The notes under the pieces: generated by a model
Seen by the model: only the letters and a program-made list of their open reading frames with translations
Told to the model about the DNA's origin: nothing
Databases searched by the model: none
Position numbers and translations under genes: made by a program
In this document: piece by piece, positions 10,501 to 20,263 of the stretch
Numbering within the stretch: the first letter of the stretch is position 1
Layout of the letters: each line of letters begins with the position of its first letter
From: Nocardia amikacinitolerans NBRC 108937
GTDB taxonomy: Bacteria; Actinomycetota; Actinomycetes; Mycobacteriales; Mycobacteriaceae
DNA length: 64,000 nt
Direction: 5' to 3'
NCBI RefSeq assembly: GCF_001612615.1
Contig: NZ_BDAU01000013.1
Coordinates: 124,001-188,000, forward strand

Positions 10501-11205
10501 TCCGATCTCGGCGCGGGCATGGCGGTGGCCATGAAGGACCTGGAGATCCGCGGCGCGGGCAATGTGCTCGGCGCCGAGCAGTCCGGTCACGTCGCGGGCG
10601 TCGGTTTCGACCTGTACGTGCGCCTGGTCGGCGAGGCGGTGGAGGCGTATCGGGCCGCCGCGGATGGCAAGCCGATCACCACCGAAGAGGTCAAGGAGGT
10701 GCGCATCGACCTCCCCGTCGACGCGCACATCCCGCCCGACTACATCGCCAGCGATCGGCTGCGCCTGGAGGCGTACCGCAAACTGGCTGCCGCCCAAGAT
10801 GATCCGGCGCTCGCCGCGGTGGTGGAGGAGCTGGTCGACCGCTACGGTCCGCTGCCCGTCGAGGTGGGTCGTCTGGTGTCGGTGGCGAAGCTGCGTTTGG
10901 TCGCGCGGGAGTACGGCGTCACCGAGATCGCCGTCACCGGAACGACTTTGAAGGTTTCGCCGCTGCTGAACCTGCCCGACTCCAAGCAGTTGCGGTTGAA
11001 GCGGCTGTATCCGAGCGCGGGCTACAAGGCGGCGAGCGGTGTCGTCCAGTTGCCACTGCCACGGGTCGAGGACAGTGTCGGCGCGGAGCGGGTTCGCGAC
11101 GTGCGGTTGTTGCAGTTCGTCGCCGATCTGCTGCTCGCGCTGGACGGAAAGGCCCAGGGGGCAGTGGATCTCACGGTGGACACCGAGGCGACGGCGGCTC
11201 GATGA
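7588..11205 (+). CDS. mfd: Transcription-repair coupling factor
   Basis: Mfd displaces RNA polymerase stalled at DNA lesions and recruits UvrA. The 1205-residue product has the UvrB-homology region at the N-terminus ([12 protein letters not shown]), the RNAP-interacting domain near residues 500-575 ([17 protein letters not shown]), and a superfamily II translocase module: Walker [10 protein letters not shown] near residue 670, DEEQ box near 770, [11 protein letters not shown], and the [18 protein letters not shown] motif. It ends with the UvrA-binding D7 domain. AGGAG precedes the ATG at 7588. The stop overlaps the mazG start by four bases (ATGA), as in the Rv1020-Rv1021 pair. Confidence 0.98.
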   Translation: MSTHRPPLAGLVAAAGADTALRTVADLIGKSSVEMVAPSAVRPFVAATVAAKRPLVVVTATGREADDLTVELQEMLGETVAQFPSWETLPHERLSPGADTVGRRLEVLRRLAHPEDPVFPEPLRVVVTTVRSLMQPMAAGLGDIEPIVLRVGAEFDFDELLVRLVEFAYTRVDMVGKRGEFAVRGGILDLFPPTADHPVRVEFWGDEVTELRPFAVADQRSIGDLEVEVVVAPPCRELLLTPEVRARAAEVAEANAADAALVEMLEKLAEGIPVDGMEALLPVLQPGELRLLTEQLAEGTHVLLCDPEKIRTRAADLVRTGEEFLEASWTAASFGGAAPLGGHGLDLAASSYRALPVIRESADRHGLPWWSLSPLESGDPAEVVLPVLAGPAARGSDELVATIFASLRAHVATGGRAVVVVAGHGTAQRVLERLADAEVPAAALDAGAEPNPGVVGVLCGSLHDGLVFDNAGLVVVAESDLTGNRVTAPAEGKRLPAKRRNQVDPLALNAGDMVVHDQHGIGRFVEMIERTVGGARREYLVIEYAPSKRGQPGDRLFVPMESLDQLSRYVGGEMPSLSKLGGSDWANTKRKARKAVREIAGELVQLYAARQAAPGHAFGPDTPWQQEMEDAFAFTETVDQMTAIAEVKADMEKAVPMDRVVCGDVGYGKTEIAVRAAFKAVQDGKQVVVLVPTTLLAQQHLQTFTERVAGFPVTVKGLSRFTDPAESRAVLEGMADGAVDVVVGTHRLLQTGVRWKDLGLVIVDEEQRFGVEHKEHIKALRTHVDVLTMSATPIPRTLEMSLAGIREMSTILTPPEERHPVLTYVGGYNDKQVTAAIRRELLRDGQVFYVHNRVSSIDKAAKRIRDLVPEARVVVAHGQMNEDMLEQTVQGFWQREFDVLVCTTIIETGLDISNANTLIVERADALGLSQLHQLRGRVGRSRERGYAYFLYPPEKPLTETAYDRLATIAQNSDLGAGMAVAMKDLEIRGAGNVLGAEQSGHVAGVGFDLYVRLVGEAVEAYRAAADGKPITTEEVKEVRIDLPVDAHIPPDYIASDRLRLEAYRKLAAAQDDPALAAVVEELVDRYGPLPVEVGRLVSVAKLRLVAREYGVTEIAVTGTTLKVSPLLNLPDSKQLRLKRLYPSAGYKAASGVVQLPLPRVEDSVGAERVRDVRLLQFVADLLLALDGKAQGAVDLTVDTEATAAR

Positions 11206-11921
11206 GTGAGGGCACCGAATCGCGGGGCGACGGTCCTGGAGCCGACGTCGCACTGGTGGCGGCCGGATTGACGGGAGCCGTCGAGGTCATGGACCGGCTG
11301 TGGAGTTTCGGCGGCTGGGAGGTCACCCAGACCCACGACTCGCTGCGCCCCTACCTGCTGGAAGAGACCTACGAACTGCTCGACGCCATCCAGCACGACG
11401 ACGCCGACACCATCAAGGAGGAGCTCGGCGACCTGCTGCTCCAGGTGCTCTTCCACTCCCGAATCGCTGAAGCCGCAGGCGAATTCACCGTTGATGATGT
11501 CGCAGCCGCATTGGTTGCCAAGCTCGTCAATCGGAGCCCGCACCTGATCGATTCCGGCATCGCGCCCGACGCCACCGTCGAGGAGAAGATCGCCGCCCAG
11601 GAACGCGCCTGGGAGGAACGCAAGTCCGCCGAGAAATCCCGCCGCTCCTGCCTCGACGGCATCGCCATGGCCCAACCCGCCCTCGCCCTCGCCGAGAAGA
11701 TCATCTCCCGCAGCACCCGCGCGGGCCTCCCCGACGACCTCGTCCCCACCGACCTGCGCGTCGTCCACCTCGGCGGCCCCGACAGCGCAGAAGAACGCCT
11801 CCGCAAAGCCACCCTCGCCTTCGCCGCCACCATCCGCGCCGCGGAAGACGCCGCCGAATCCACCCGCGGCACCCGCACCCCCCTCACCCCCACCGACTGG
11901 CGCCACTTCTGGCCGCGCTGA
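11202..11921 (+). CDS. mazG: Nucleoside triphosphate pyrophosphohydrolase MazG
   Basis: MazG hydrolyses canonical and damaged NTPs to NMP and pyrophosphate, a house-cleaning role that suits its coupling to the repair gene mfd (4-bp overlap). The metal-binding helices are visible as [12 protein letters not shown] and [21 protein letters not shown], matching the EExxE...ExxD pattern. At 239 residues it is shorter than M. tuberculosis MazG (325) because the N-terminal extension is missing; the single catalytic domain is intact. In M. tuberculosis lpqU follows directly; here about 20 kb of other genes intervene. Confidence 0.95.
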   Translation: MSEGTESRGDGPGADVALVAAGLTGAVEVMDRLWSFGGWEVTQTHDSLRPYLLEETYELLDAIQHDDADTIKEELGDLLLQVLFHSRIAEAAGEFTVDDVAAALVAKLVNRSPHLIDSGIAPDATVEEKIAAQERAWEERKSAEKSRRSCLDGIAMAQPALALAEKIISRSTRAGLPDDLVPTDLRVVHLGGPDSAEERLRKATLAFAATIRAAEDAAESTRGTRTPLTPTDWRHFWPR

Positions 11922-12045
11922 GGAAGCGCCGAAGGGAATCGCCGCGGGTGAATTCGCGGTGCGGCGGGGGCTCGGCGCGTAGCGTTGGGCGGGTCGTTGG
12001 CGGCTGGTTGGGGTGCGCCGGTGCCCCTCGAGCGGGAGGTGTCGG

Positions 12046-13137
12046 ATGCTGAGTGTGTTCTCGTCGCCCGGGCACTATGTGCAGGGGCGTGACGCCACGG
12101 CGGCGTTGGGGGAGGAGTTGCGCCGGTTGGGGATCGACGGGCCGGTGTTGATCGTGGCGGGGAGTAGTGCGCGGCGGTTGCTTTCCTCGGCGTGGGAGCG
12201 GTCGTTGGGGGAGGCGAAGATCGAGTATTCGGTGCATCCCTCCGGAGGGGAGTGCAGCAGAGCGGAGATCGGACGGATCACCGACGCCGTGCGGGCGAGC
12301 GGCAGTGCGGCGGTGCTCGGCGCCGGGGGCGGGAAGGTGATCGATTCGGCGCGGGCGGTGGCCGACGATCTGGGCCTGCCGATGATCAGCTGCCCGACCA
12401 CCGCGTCGAGCGACGCGCCGTGCAGCGCGCTGTCGGTGATCTACACGGACGCGGGCGAATTCGAGGCGTACCAGCTGGTGCGCCGCAATCCCGCACTGGT
12501 GCTGGTGGATACCTCGGCCATCGCGCAAGCGCCAGCGCGGCTGCTCGTCGCAGGCATGGGCGACGCGCTCGCCACCTGGTTCGAGGCGCGCACCTGTCTC
12601 GCCGGACACGTGCGCAACATGCGCGGCGGCGCGTCCACCCGCAGCGCCGGTGCGCTCGCCGAATTGTGTTACCGCACTTTGCTCTCCGACGGACCGCAGG
12701 CGTTGGCCGCAGTGCACACCCGGACCGTCACCCCGGCCCTGGAACGCATCGTCGAGGCCAATACCTTGCTCTCCGGGCTCGGCTTCGAATCCTCCGGCCT
12801 CGCGGCCGCGCACGCGGTGCACAACGGTCTCACCGCCGCACCCCAGACCCACCCGTTCCTGCACGGCGAGAAGGTCGCCTTCGGCGTGCTCACCCAGCTG
12901 GTGCTGGAAGGCGCGCCCGCCGACGAGATCGACACCGTCCTCGACTTCTGCGACCACATCGGCCTGCCGACCTCCCTCGCCGACCTCGGCCTCGCCGACG
13001 CGGACCGGGAAACCTTGTCCGCCATTGCGACTCGCGCCACCGCCCCGGGCGAGACGATCCACAACGAGCCGTTCGCGGTGGACGCCGCGATGGTGCTCGA
13101 CGCTCTGTGCGCCGCAGACGCTCTCGGCGGCCGCTGA
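12046..13137 (+). CDS. gldA: Glycerol dehydrogenase (iron-containing alcohol dehydrogenase fold)
   Basis: This 363-residue enzyme oxidises glycerol to dihydroxyacetone with NAD. The metal ligands occupy standard places: Asp173 in GMGDALATWFEA, His256 in GLAAAHAVHNGL and His273 in HPFLHGEKVAFG. The nucleotide-binding GAGGGKVIDSARA motif lies near residue 90. The ATG at 12046 follows GGGAGGTG, which decides the start; the open frame begins 11 codons earlier. No dihydroxyacetone kinase or glycerol uptake gene is adjacent, so its physiological partner is elsewhere. The gene is not part of the mazG-lpqU synteny of M. tuberculosis. Confidence 0.93.
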   Translation: MLSVFSSPGHYVQGRDATAALGEELRRLGIDGPVLIVAGSSARRLLSSAWERSLGEAKIEYSVHPSGGECSRAEIGRITDAVRASGSAAVLGAGGGKVIDSARAVADDLGLPMISCPTTASSDAPCSALSVIYTDAGEFEAYQLVRRNPALVLVDTSAIAQAPARLLVAGMGDALATWFEARTCLAGHVRNMRGGASTRSAGALAELCYRTLLSDGPQALAAVHTRTVTPALERIVEANTLLSGLGFESSGLAAAHAVHNGLTAAPQTHPFLHGEKVAFGVLTQLVLEGAPADEIDTVLDFCDHIGLPTSLADLGLADADRETLSAIATRATAPGETIHNEPFAVDAAMVLDALCAADALGGR

Positions 13138-13350
13138 CCTGCTCCGCCGGCGGCCGACCGAGCGGCGTTGGGCAGCAGCTGATTTGGCGGTGGACACTCG
13201 TCGGCGTGGGGGCCGCGGTGGCGAATCACCGACCGGCGCTCGCCGACGGCCGGTCCGAACGGGCGCCGTCGGCGGAATCGAATGCGCGGGCTGAATCGCG
13301 AGTCCCGCTGCCCGAGCGCCGATCAGATGCGCCAACCGGGGGACGAGGCC

Positions 13351-13962
13351 CTACTTCCGCGGCAAGCCCCGCGCCGTCGTGAACGCGCCAACCGTGACGA
13401 CCTTGTCGCAGACGCGAAACCTCGCCACGGGCCCGGCGTGCAGGTCGACGAGCGGAGTGGTCAGCGCCACGGTCTCGTCCGGCGGGACGACCCGAATGGC
13501 ATTCATCTCGGTGCAGGTTCCACCCGGTTCACCGCGAAAAACGAACTCCGCCGCGGTCGATTCGCCGGGATCCAGCGTCTGCACCGCGCGGGGCGCCGAC
13601 GCACTCGGCGGTACCGGCTCGGTTCTGGCGCCGAAGAGTGTGTCATTGTTCACAAAATCGACGCCAGGATGGCCGAACACCGTGCAGGTGCGCCCCGACG
13701 CGTTGGTCAGCACCAGGTAGGCGCGGACGGCCCCGCCGCCGTCCCGCGGACCCGCCACCGAGCGCAGCGAGAGCTCGGCGCTCCGGCACCGCAGCGGGTC
13801 GTCCGGCACCCCAGATGTGGACTGCGCGCCCGCCGCCTTCGCGGTCGTCGTCGACGCCCAGATCGCGTCGTCGGTGCCGTATTCGCGCGGACTCGCGCAC
13901 CCCGCGCAACCGATCAGCACCCCCGCGATCCCAGCGCCGATCACGCATGCCCGCATGCCCAT
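13351..13962 (-). CDS. DUF4232 lipoprotein
   Basis: This 203-residue protein begins with a short signal peptide and a lipobox (LIGC, cysteine near residue 19), so it is probably lipid-anchored outside the membrane. The body carries the DUF4232 pattern [22 protein letters not shown] and [13 protein letters not shown], a beta-sandwich-like domain common in Nocardia and Mycobacterium lipoproteins. GGAGGGGG stands five bases before the ATG at 13962. It is divergent from cpdA. Function is unknown. Confidence 0.85.
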   Translation of the reverse strand: MGMRACVIGAGIAGVLIGCAGCASPREYGTDDAIWASTTTAKAAGAQSTSGVPDDPLRCRSAELSLRSVAGPRDGGGAVRAYLVLTNASGRTCTVFGHPGVDFVNNDTLFGARTEPVPPSASAPRAVQTLDPGESTAAEFVFRGEPGGTCTEMNAIRVVPPDETVALTTPLVDLHAGPVARFRVCDKVVTVGAFTTARGLPRK

Positions 13963-14165
13963 CAGAACCCCCTCCGAACACCGGTGCGCACCGGCCGTCT
14001 CGAGTCGCCCGCAGCGTATCCGACGCGCGGTGCGTACACCGAAACCTCACCTTCCCGCAAGCTTGTCGTCACAACTTGGCGGGAAAGCCGTTGGTAGGGG
14101 TTCGCTATCCTGGCTGGAACCCGAAGCCGATGGCGGGCCATCCGCCGGGAGGGACGTTCGGTCCG

Positions 14166-15119
14166 GTGCGCATAAGCAGAGTCGCGGAGCACCCGCGACC
14201 GGATCACGTGTTGTTTCACTTCAGTGACACCCATCTCATCGCCGGTGACGGCGAGCTGTACGGGGATGTGGATGCCGAGCAGCGTTTACGCAGGCTGCTC
14301 GGTCAGGCCGCGGCCAGCCGCATCCGCCCGACGGCACTGGTGTTCACCGGCGATCTCGCCGACCGCGGCGAGCCCGGCGCGTACGCGAAGCTGCGCGCGC
14401 TGGTCGAGCCCTTCGCACGCCACATCGGCGCGCCGGTGGTCTGGGTGATGGGCAACCACGACGATCGCGGTGTGCTGCGGCACACGCTGCTCGACGAGGC
14501 CCCGTCGACCAAGCCGTTCGACCGCGTGCACATGATCGACGGCTTGCGCATCATCGCGCTGGACACCTCGGTGCCAGGCCACCACCACGGCGAGATCTCC
14601 GACGAGCAGCTGGACTGGCTGCGCGACGTGCTCGCCGAGCCCGCGCCGTTCGGCACCATCCTGGCCATGCATCACCCGCCGGTGCCGTGCGTGGTCGACC
14701 TGGCCGTCACGGTGGAGCTGCGCGACCAGCGCAGGCTCGCCGACGTGCTGGACGGCACCGATGTGCGCGCCATCCTCGCGGGCCACGTGCACTTCTCCAC
14801 CTACGCGACGTTCGCGGGCATCCCGGTCTCGGTCGCCTCGTCCACCTGCTACACGCAGGATCTGGCCGCCGCGACCGGCGGACTGCGCGGCCGCGACGGC
14901 GCCCAGGCCTTCAACTTCGTGCACGTCTACCCGGACACGGTCGTGCATTCGGTGGTCCCGATCGACGTGGGCGCGACCGTCGGCGAGCCCGCCACTCCCG
15001 AGGAGGCGGCGGCGAAACTCGCCGAGGCGGGCATCGTCATTCCGCCCGCCGGCCGCATCCCGCACGTCATGCGGCGCCAGGAGCCGACTCCGGAAGTGGA
15101 CGACGAGGCGGTGCACTGA
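14166..15119 (+). CDS. cpdA: Class III cyclic-nucleotide phosphodiesterase (Rv0805-like)
   Basis: This metallophosphoesterase probably hydrolyses cAMP and other phosphodiesters. Metal ligands are in [39 protein letters not shown] and AGHVHFST, the usual D-x-H, GD, GNHD, HH and GHxH series. The frame runs upstream to an ATG at 14130, but I chose the GTG at 14166 because the product then starts [14 protein letters not shown], aligning with the start of Rv0805 as I recall it, and gives 317 residues. GGGAGGGA lies about ten bases upstream. Its 3' end overlaps the Stealth gene by 53 bases, tail to tail. Confidence 0.93.
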   Translation: MRISRVAEHPRPDHVLFHFSDTHLIAGDGELYGDVDAEQRLRRLLGQAAASRIRPTALVFTGDLADRGEPGAYAKLRALVEPFARHIGAPVVWVMGNHDDRGVLRHTLLDEAPSTKPFDRVHMIDGLRIIALDTSVPGHHHGEISDEQLDWLRDVLAEPAPFGTILAMHHPPVPCVVDLAVTVELRDQRRLADVLDGTDVRAILAGHVHFSTYATFAGIPVSVASSTCYTQDLAAATGGLRGRDGAQAFNFVHVYPDTVVHSVVPIDVGATVGEPATPEEAAAKLAEAGIVIPPAGRIPHVMRRQEPTPEVDDEAVH

Positions 15120-16551
15120 GCCGTTCCCACGGCGCCGGATCCGGGAACCAGTCCGCGAGGAATTCCGAAACCCGTTCGACCCGTTCGGATTCCGGCACCT
15201 CGGGGAAGCTGCCGTCGTTGAGGCAGAAGAAGTCGACGTCCCGCACGGCGGCCAAGTGATCGAGCAGCGCGAGCCCGTCGTGGCGCGTGGTGTCGACGTA
15301 GCGCACGCGCGCCGCCTCCTGCGGCACCGCGCGGCCGGTCAACAGCGCGTAGTAGTGGTACAGCGAGTTGGTGACGGAAATGTCGGTGGCCGAACGGAAT
15401 CGGCTCGCCATGGTGCGGGCGAAGTCGGCGCCGAACTCCGCCTCCATCTCCAGCAGCACGCTGCGCCGCAACGGCGCGGGGGTGTGCTCGAGGTGTCGGG
15501 TGATGACGTGCCCGAAGCGGTCGGCGAGCAGCGCGCGGTTCACCCGCGCCGCGTTCTCGAATCCGCTGCGGCGCTCGTTGTTCCGGCCCGGCCCGATGCG
15601 GGTGTCCGCCTCGATGAACCGGCTGATGCCGCCGGGCGTGAAGAACATCTCGGGACGCACCGGCCTGGCGAAGAACATGTCGTCGTTGGAGTACAGGAAG
15701 TGCTCGCTGAGCCCCTCGATGTGCTGCAACTGGCATTCCACCGCGTGCGAGTTGAAGGTCGGCAGCGCCGCCGGATCGCTGAAATGGTCGATCGCGGGGA
15801 CGACGGTGACCTTCGGGTGCTCGCTGAGCCAGTCGGGGACCGCCGAATCGGTGGCGACGAAGATGCGGCGGATCCACGGCGCGTTCTTGTGCACCGAGCG
15901 CATGGCGTACTTCAGCTCGTCGATCTGGCGGATCCTGGCGTCCGCGTCGTCGCCCTCACCGACGACGACCTGCGCCATCAGGCCCGCGCGGCGGGCGCGG
16001 AATTCCGGGTCCGAGCCGTCCACCCAGGAGAAGACGATGTCGATGTCGAAGGCGACGTCGGTGGCCTGCGGCGCGAACATGTCGGCCAGGGTCGGCCACG
16101 TCCGGTCGAACAGCCGGACCTGGGTGAATTCCACGTCGGCCAGGTCGAAGACGTTACGGGTCAACGCGTTCGGCCGCGGGCATTCGACGGTGTCGCCGTG
16201 GTACTCCCACAGCTCGAGCTCGACGTGGTGCGCCGGATCGGCGTCGCGGCCGAGCCGGTAGATCTGGTGACCGGCCTCCGCGACGGCGAAGCCAGCGGCG
16301 CGCGCGGCGTCCGTCACGCGGCGCACCATTCCGCGGTGCGCGGCGTCGGCGGCCAGGATCAGCCGGTGCCCGCTGTCCCTGATCAGCAGAAACGGCACCT
16401 CCGCCGCGGCGAGCTGGCCGCGTAGGTACCCGAGATCCGCGATCGCCGCCGCCGAGACCGCCAGATTGGCCGCCGCGATCGCGACGGTGTCGTATCCGAC
16501 CCGAGCCGTGCCCGGATCCCAACCCCCTGGTGGATTCACTGCCCTGTCCAT
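15067..16551 (-). CDS. Stealth family protein (CpsY-like sugar phosphotransferase)
   Basis: This 494-residue protein has the conserved Stealth regions: CR1 around [16 protein letters not shown]2 around [27 protein letters not shown]3 around HLEHTPAPL and CR4 near [17 protein letters not shown], plus the [13 protein letters not shown] segment with acidic metal-binding residues. Stealth proteins transfer sugar phosphates (hexose-1-P) to build capsule or phosphoglycan polymers; M. tuberculosis CpsY (Rv0806c) is the counterpart and also neighbours Rv0805. AAAGGGAGGCG precedes the ATG at 16551. The N-terminal 170 residues are less conserved. The substrate here is unknown. Confidence 0.93.
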   Translation of the reverse strand: MDRAVNPPGGWDPGTARVGYDTVAIAAANLAVSAAAIADLGYLRGQLAAAEVPFLLIRDSGHRLILAADAAHRGMVRRVTDAARAAGFAVAEAGHQIYRLGRDADPAHHVELELWEYHGDTVECPRPNALTRNVFDLADVEFTQVRLFDRTWPTLADMFAPQATDVAFDIDIVFSWVDGSDPEFRARRAGLMAQVVVGEGDDADARIRQIDELKYAMRSVHKNAPWIRRIFVATDSAVPDWLSEHPKVTVVPAIDHFSDPAALPTFNSHAVECQLQHIEGLSEHFLYSNDDMFFARPVRPEMFFTPGGISRFIEADTRIGPGRNNERRSGFENAARVNRALLADRFGHVITRHLEHTPAPLRRSVLLEMEAEFGADFARTMASRFRSATDISVTNSLYHYYALLTGRAVPQEAARVRYVDTTRHDGLALLDHLAAVRDVDFFCLNDGSFPEVPESERVERVSEFLADWFPDPAPWERLSAPPRRPLPESAPGAA

Positions 16552-16671
16552 GTTCGCCTCCCTTTGGGCCGTTTCCGACGATGCGCCCGTACCTTCACCC
16601 GCACCGCACCGGGAGCCGAGCGGTCCCGGCGACGCCGACGCGTCGCAGGACGTGCCCGGTGCGGTGCGGAG

Positions 16672-16743
16672 TCAGAAATGCGGAGCGCTGCCGTAGTGCA
16701 GGAACGCGGTGATTCGCGGACGTCCTGACGATCGGTACACCAT
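16672..16743 (-). CDS. Possible 23-residue small protein or leader peptide
   Basis: A 24-codon frame starts at an ATG at 16743 directly behind GAGGTGA with six bases of spacing and ends with TGA. The product begins MVYRSSGRPR and ends HYGSAPHF; it is basic and aromatic-rich, with no signal peptide. It is 120 bases upstream of the Stealth gene on the same strand, so it could be a leader peptide or an independent small protein. The frame can be extended to an ATG at 16866, but that start has no ribosome binding site. I do not recognise a family, and such short frames can arise by chance. Confidence 0.35.
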   Translation of the reverse strand: MVYRSSGRPRITAFLHYGSAPHF

Positions 16744-16998
16744 CGTTCTCACCTCACTCACGGCCGGACGCGGGAAAGCGTCGTATGGATGGAGGAGTGT
16801 TGACCGGACTCGCGGGGCGATGAGACCGAGCGCGGCCGGGAGCAACACGCAGGGCCGGACAGTCATCGGCCGGCTGATAGGAGAACCCCCGCTGAACAGG
16901 AGGTTGCTACTGAATGATGCATCCGTGGCGGCGGTCCGTCAATCGAAAACCAGCACGGATACCGGACCGGGCATCGGCGCCGACCGTTCCGCTGCATA

Positions 16999-17017
16999 TT
17001 AGGGTAGCCTCGCCAAA
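16999..17017 (+). promoter_or_regulatory. IdeR/DtxR-like iron box upstream of flavodoxin
   Basis: TTAGGGTAGCCTCGCCAAA matches about 14-15 of 19 positions of the mycobacterial consensus TTAGGTTAGSCTAACCTAA. It lies 55 bases before the flavodoxin start. IdeR with ferrous iron would repress here. The surrounding 16744-17071 stretch has no other convincing gene. Confidence 0.6.
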
Positions 17018-17071
17018 GTAGAAAGGGGCTTCCGGCGCGAGCCGGAACGGCGACGGGAAGGAGCGGGCGCG

Positions 17072-17527
17072 GTGCGCGTAGTCATTCTGTTCGGGTCGGA
17101 GATGGGCACTTCCGAAACCGCGGCCGAGTGCGTCGCGGACGAGCTGGCGACCGCGCACGATATCTCGGTCTACGACATGACCGACTTCGATGTCGACGAT
17201 CTCGACGCCGCCAACTTCTACATCGTCGTCTGCTCGACCTACGGCGACGGCGATCTGCCGACCGGCGCGGAACCGTTCTTCGACTCCCTCGACGCGCGCA
17301 CGCCCGATCTGACCGGTCTGCGCTTCGCGGTGTTCGGTCTCGGCGATTCCGGCTACGGCGACACGTTCAACCGCGGCGGCGAGATCGCTGCCGAGAAGCT
17401 GATCGCTCGCGGCGCCGTCCAGGTCGGCGAGCACGCGCGCCACGACGCGTCCACCGAGGTGCGCGTGCGCGACATGGCGCGCGAGTGGGCGCGGTCGCTG
17501 CCCGTTCCCGAATTCGCCTCGGCCTGA
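17072..17527 (+). CDS. Flavodoxin-domain protein
   Basis: This 151-residue protein binds FMN and shuttles electrons. The phosphate-binding loop is GSEMGTSETAA near residues 8-18, the STYGDGDLPTGAEPFF segment near 55-70 and FGLGDSGYGDTFNRGG near 88-103 provide the flavin ring contacts. The size is that of a short-chain flavodoxin. The start is a GTG at 17072 with GGGAAGGAG upstream. An IdeR-like box in the promoter suggests induction under iron shortage, when flavodoxins often replace ferredoxin. It may also link to a MioC-type reductase module; which partner it serves is not visible. Confidence 0.92.
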   Translation: MRVVILFGSEMGTSETAAECVADELATAHDISVYDMTDFDVDDLDAANFYIVVCSTYGDGDLPTGAEPFFDSLDARTPDLTGLRFAVFGLGDSGYGDTFNRGGEIAAEKLIARGAVQVGEHARHDASTEVRVRDMAREWARSLPVPEFASA

Positions 17528-17732
17528 GACGAACCTGCGACTCGCCGAGCCGACCGGGGCGATCGCGCGCTGTACGCCAAGGCGAATCGCGCAGGCGCCA
17601 GTGGGCGAACGGACAAAAAGCCCTGCGCCAGCGGACAATAGGCCCAGCGCCAGCGCGCAAGTGTCCCAGCACCTTAGACTGCTAGCAGCGCGACACAGCC
17701 CGTCGCGCGCGACGATCCATGAGGTGACGAAG

Positions 17733-18215
17733 ATGGCAGCCGGAGCGAGCCCTGCGCAACGACAAGACCACTCGACCGATCATCCCGAACTGGACGTGCT
17801 GCCGGAATGGCCGCAGGAAACGATCGCCGTGTTGGTCACCACCGACCCGGCGCCGCATGCGATTCCGGTGTCCTGGCCGGTGCGCGCCGGTGATCGGCGC
17901 ATTCTGATCAGCCTGAAGTTCGACCGGGGTTCGCTGGCGCGGTTGCGGGAACGGCCCGAGGTCGCGTTGCTGATCCTCGGCGGCGGCAATGTCGCGCTGT
18001 GCGCGCGTGGCACGGCCAAGGTGATCGCCGAACAGATGCCCGACGCCGAGGATTACGTCGCGGTGCAGATCGATGTCGCGGTGATCGACGATCACCGCCA
18101 GTCCGCGTTCGCGGTGGACAAGGGCATCCAGCGCACCGTGCTCGACGCGAGCGAATTGCACGCGTTGCAGGGCCGCTTCGCCACGCTGCGCGGCTGGTCC
18201 GACGACCAGAACTGA
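17733..18215 (+). CDS. Pyridoxamine 5'-phosphate oxidase-like (PPOX-fold) protein
   Basis: This 160-residue protein has the split beta-barrel pattern of the PPOX/F420-dependent family: ETIAVLVTTDPAPHAIPVSWPVRAGDRRILISL followed by ARLRERPEVALLILGGG and CARGTAKVI. Family members bind FMN or F420 and reduce varied substrates; the true substrate cannot be read here. The ATG at 17733 follows GAGGTG by six bases; a start further upstream at 17601 would add a segment without homology-like features. It is followed by terD after 49 bases and may share its transcript. Confidence 0.8.
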   Translation: MAAGASPAQRQDHSTDHPELDVLPEWPQETIAVLVTTDPAPHAIPVSWPVRAGDRRILISLKFDRGSLARLRERPEVALLILGGGNVALCARGTAKVIAEQMPDAEDYVAVQIDVAVIDDHRQSAFAVDKGIQRTVLDASELHALQGRFATLRGWSDDQN

Positions 18216-18264
18216 ACCGGTACAACGAGAAAGGCGGCGCCCGCGCGCCGTACGGGAAGGGATC

Positions 18265-18840
18265 ATGAGCGTCACACTCGCCAAGGGCGGAAACGTTTCG
18301 CTGTCCAAGCAGGCGCCGAACCTGACCAAGGTCGCGGTGGGACTCGGCTGGGACGTGCGCACCACGACCGGTGCGGATTACGACCTCGACGCGAGCGCAC
18401 TGGCCACCGGCCCGAACCTGAAGGTGCTCTCCGATCAGCACTTCGTGTTCTACAACAACCTGCGTTCGCCCGAGGGAACCATCGAGCACACCGGCGACAA
18501 CCTCACCGGTGAGGGCGAGGGTGACGACGAGGTGATCAACGTCGATCTCGCGGCGACGCCGCCGACGATCACCAACATCTTCTTCCCGGTGTCCATCCAC
18601 GACGCCGACGCGCGCGGGCAGTCGTTCGGTCAGATCCGCAACGCCTTCATCCGCGTCGTCGACGCCACCACCGGCGCCGAACTGGCCCGCTACGACCTCA
18701 CCGAGGACGCGTCGACCGAGACCGCCATGGTGTTCGGCGAGCTGTACCGGCACAGCGGCGAGTGGAAGTTCCGCGCCATCGGCCAGGGCTACGCGTCCGG
18801 TCTCGCGGGCATCGCCCGCGATTACGGCGTCAATATCTGA
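18265..18840 (+). CDS. TerD family calcium-binding stress protein
   Basis: This 191-residue protein is a typical single-domain TerD: MSVTLAKGGNVSLSK at the N-terminus, the calcium-site segment GWDVRTTTGADYDLDASA near residues 28-45, FFPVSIHDADARGQSFGQIRNAFIRVVD and the conserved C-terminal EWKFRAIGQGYASGL. TerD proteins appear in tellurite-resistance loci but in actinomycetes are general stress and signalling proteins, often in several copies. GGGAAGG precedes the ATG. No other ter gene is nearby. It is convergent with the MATE gene, with 19 bases between the stops. Confidence 0.95.
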   Translation: MSVTLAKGGNVSLSKQAPNLTKVAVGLGWDVRTTTGADYDLDASALATGPNLKVLSDQHFVFYNNLRSPEGTIEHTGDNLTGEGEGDDEVINVDLAATPPTITNIFFPVSIHDADARGQSFGQIRNAFIRVVDATTGAELARYDLTEDASTETAMVFGELYRHSGEWKFRAIGQGYASGLAGIARDYGVNI

Positions 18841-18859
18841 GCGGTCGGCCCCGGCGGGT

Positions 18860-20263
18860 TCAGCTGGGGCTCGACAGCCTCTCCGGCAGGCGCCGCGGGT
18901 ACGCGTGCGCCATGCCGTCGAGCAGAGCGAAGTAGCGCCGCACCATGAGGACGGCGGTGGTGGCCAACCCCGCGGTCAGCCCCCACCAGACGCCCGCGGC
19001 GCCGAGGTGCAACGGGAAGGCCAGCAGCAGGGCGGTGGGTAGGCCGACCATCCAGTAGCCGACCAGCGAAAGCCGGAAGCCCGCGTTGGTCTCCTTCAAC
19101 CCGCGCAGCAAGCCGGTGCCGATGTTCTGCGCGGCGTCGAAGAACTGCAACACGATGCCGATCAGCAGCAGCGTGCGGGCGATCTCGATCGTCGCGGTGT
19201 CGCCGGGCTCCAGGAACGGCCGCAGCACCGCGCTCGGCGCGAGCACGTACACCGCGCCGGTGATCGCGGCGACGATGCCCGCGTAGCGCAGCGCCAGCCA
19301 GGCCAGCGCCTTGGCGTGCTGGTATTCGTCGCGCGCCACCGCGTGACTGACCAGGATGGACGCGCCGTGCGAGAGCCCGATCGCCACCTGGAACACGATG
19401 TAGATGATCTGGTAGACGACGTTGTGCGCGGCGAGCGCGGCCGGTCCGATGCTGCCCATCACGAGCGCGAGCACCGAGAACATGCCCGCCTCCGACCCGT
19501 AGGTGAGCGCGATCGGGGTGCCGAGCTTCAGCTCCGAGACGACCGTCGAACGGTGCACCGGCCACGGCCGGATCGACAGGGTCGGTCCGAGTCGCGGATC
19601 GTGGTGCACCATCGCCCAGAACACACCGAAGGTGATCAGGAAGACCAGCGAGGTCGCCACGCCGATGCCGGTCAGGCCGAGCGCGGGCAGCCCCGCCCAG
19701 CCGTGCATGAAGGCGAGGGCCAACGCCAGATTCAGCGCGACCGAACCCAATGTCACCAGCAGCAGGGCCTGCGGACGCTGCATGCCGACCGTGTACTGCC
19801 GAAGCACCTGGAACCACAGGCAGGGCAACAGTCCGGGAGCCAGCGCGACCATGAGCGGGCGCGCGTCGGCGAGCACCCCGGCGTCCTGGCCCAGCCACTG
19901 CAGCGACCAGCCGAGGCCGATGAGGACGAGGCCACCGAGCAGACCGGCCATCGTCGCGATGAGGAAACTCGACCGGACCACCTCGCGCACCTCGCGGTCG
20001 GCGGAATCGCCGCGCTTGTCCGCCGCGCTCACCGCCGACGCGATCTGGTTGCCGGTGCCGGTGATCAATCCGACGCACATCGTCCGGATCTGGTTGAACA
20101 GCACGATCGCCAGGCCGCCCGCGGCCACCTGGCGCACCCCGAGGGTGCCCATCAGCGCGATATTGGTCGTGGAGACCGCGATCTGAGCCAGCTGGGTCAG
20201 TGCGATCGGCGTCGCCAGCGCGGCGAGCCGACGACCGTCTGCGCGGAACTCTCCCAGGTTCAC
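18860..20263 (-). CDS. MATE family efflux transporter
   Basis: This 467-residue protein has about 12 hydrophobic segments in the MATE layout, with PIALTQLAQIAVSTTNIALMG in the first repeat and GTPIALTYGSEAGMFSVLALVMG in the second. MATE carriers export small molecules by Na+ or H+ antiport across the cell membrane. I chose the GTG at 20263, preceded by GGTGGAGG and overlapping the upstream stop codon by four bases (GTGA). It is the last gene of the five-gene minus-strand operon, so it probably exports the operon's product. Substrate unknown. Confidence 0.93.
   Translation of the reverse strand: MNLGEFRADGRRLAALATPIALTQLAQIAVSTTNIALMGTLGVRQVAAGGLAIVLFNQIRTMCVGLITGTGNQIASAVSAADKRGDSADREVREVVRSSFLIATMAGLLGGLVLIGLGWSLQWLGQDAGVLADARPLMVALAPGLLPCLWFQVLRQYTVGMQRPQALLLVTLGSVALNLALALAFMHGWAGLPALGLTGIGVATSLVFLITFGVFWAMVHHDPRLGPTLSIRPWPVHRSTVVSELKLGTPIALTYGSEAGMFSVLALVMGSIGPAALAAHNVVYQIIYIVFQVAIGLSHGASILVSHAVARDEYQHAKALAWLALRYAGIVAAITGAVYVLAPSAVLRPFLEPGDTATIEIARTLLLIGIVLQFFDAAQNIGTGLLRGLKETNAGFRLSLVGYWMVGLPTALLLAFPLHLGAAGVWWGLTAGLATTAVLMVRRYFALLDGMAHAYPRRLPERLSSPS

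Noticed and set aside
8803-11253. 816-codon minus-strand frame
   Set aside because: Complete shadow of mfd, whose domains are unmistakable.
16709-17002. 97-codon plus-strand frame before the flavodoxin
   Set aside because: No ribosome binding site, no recognisable features, and it runs into the iron box.
18265-18840. Tellurite-resistance operon
   Set aside because: Only a single TerD is present, without terB, terC or terZ partners; a general stress protein is more likely.
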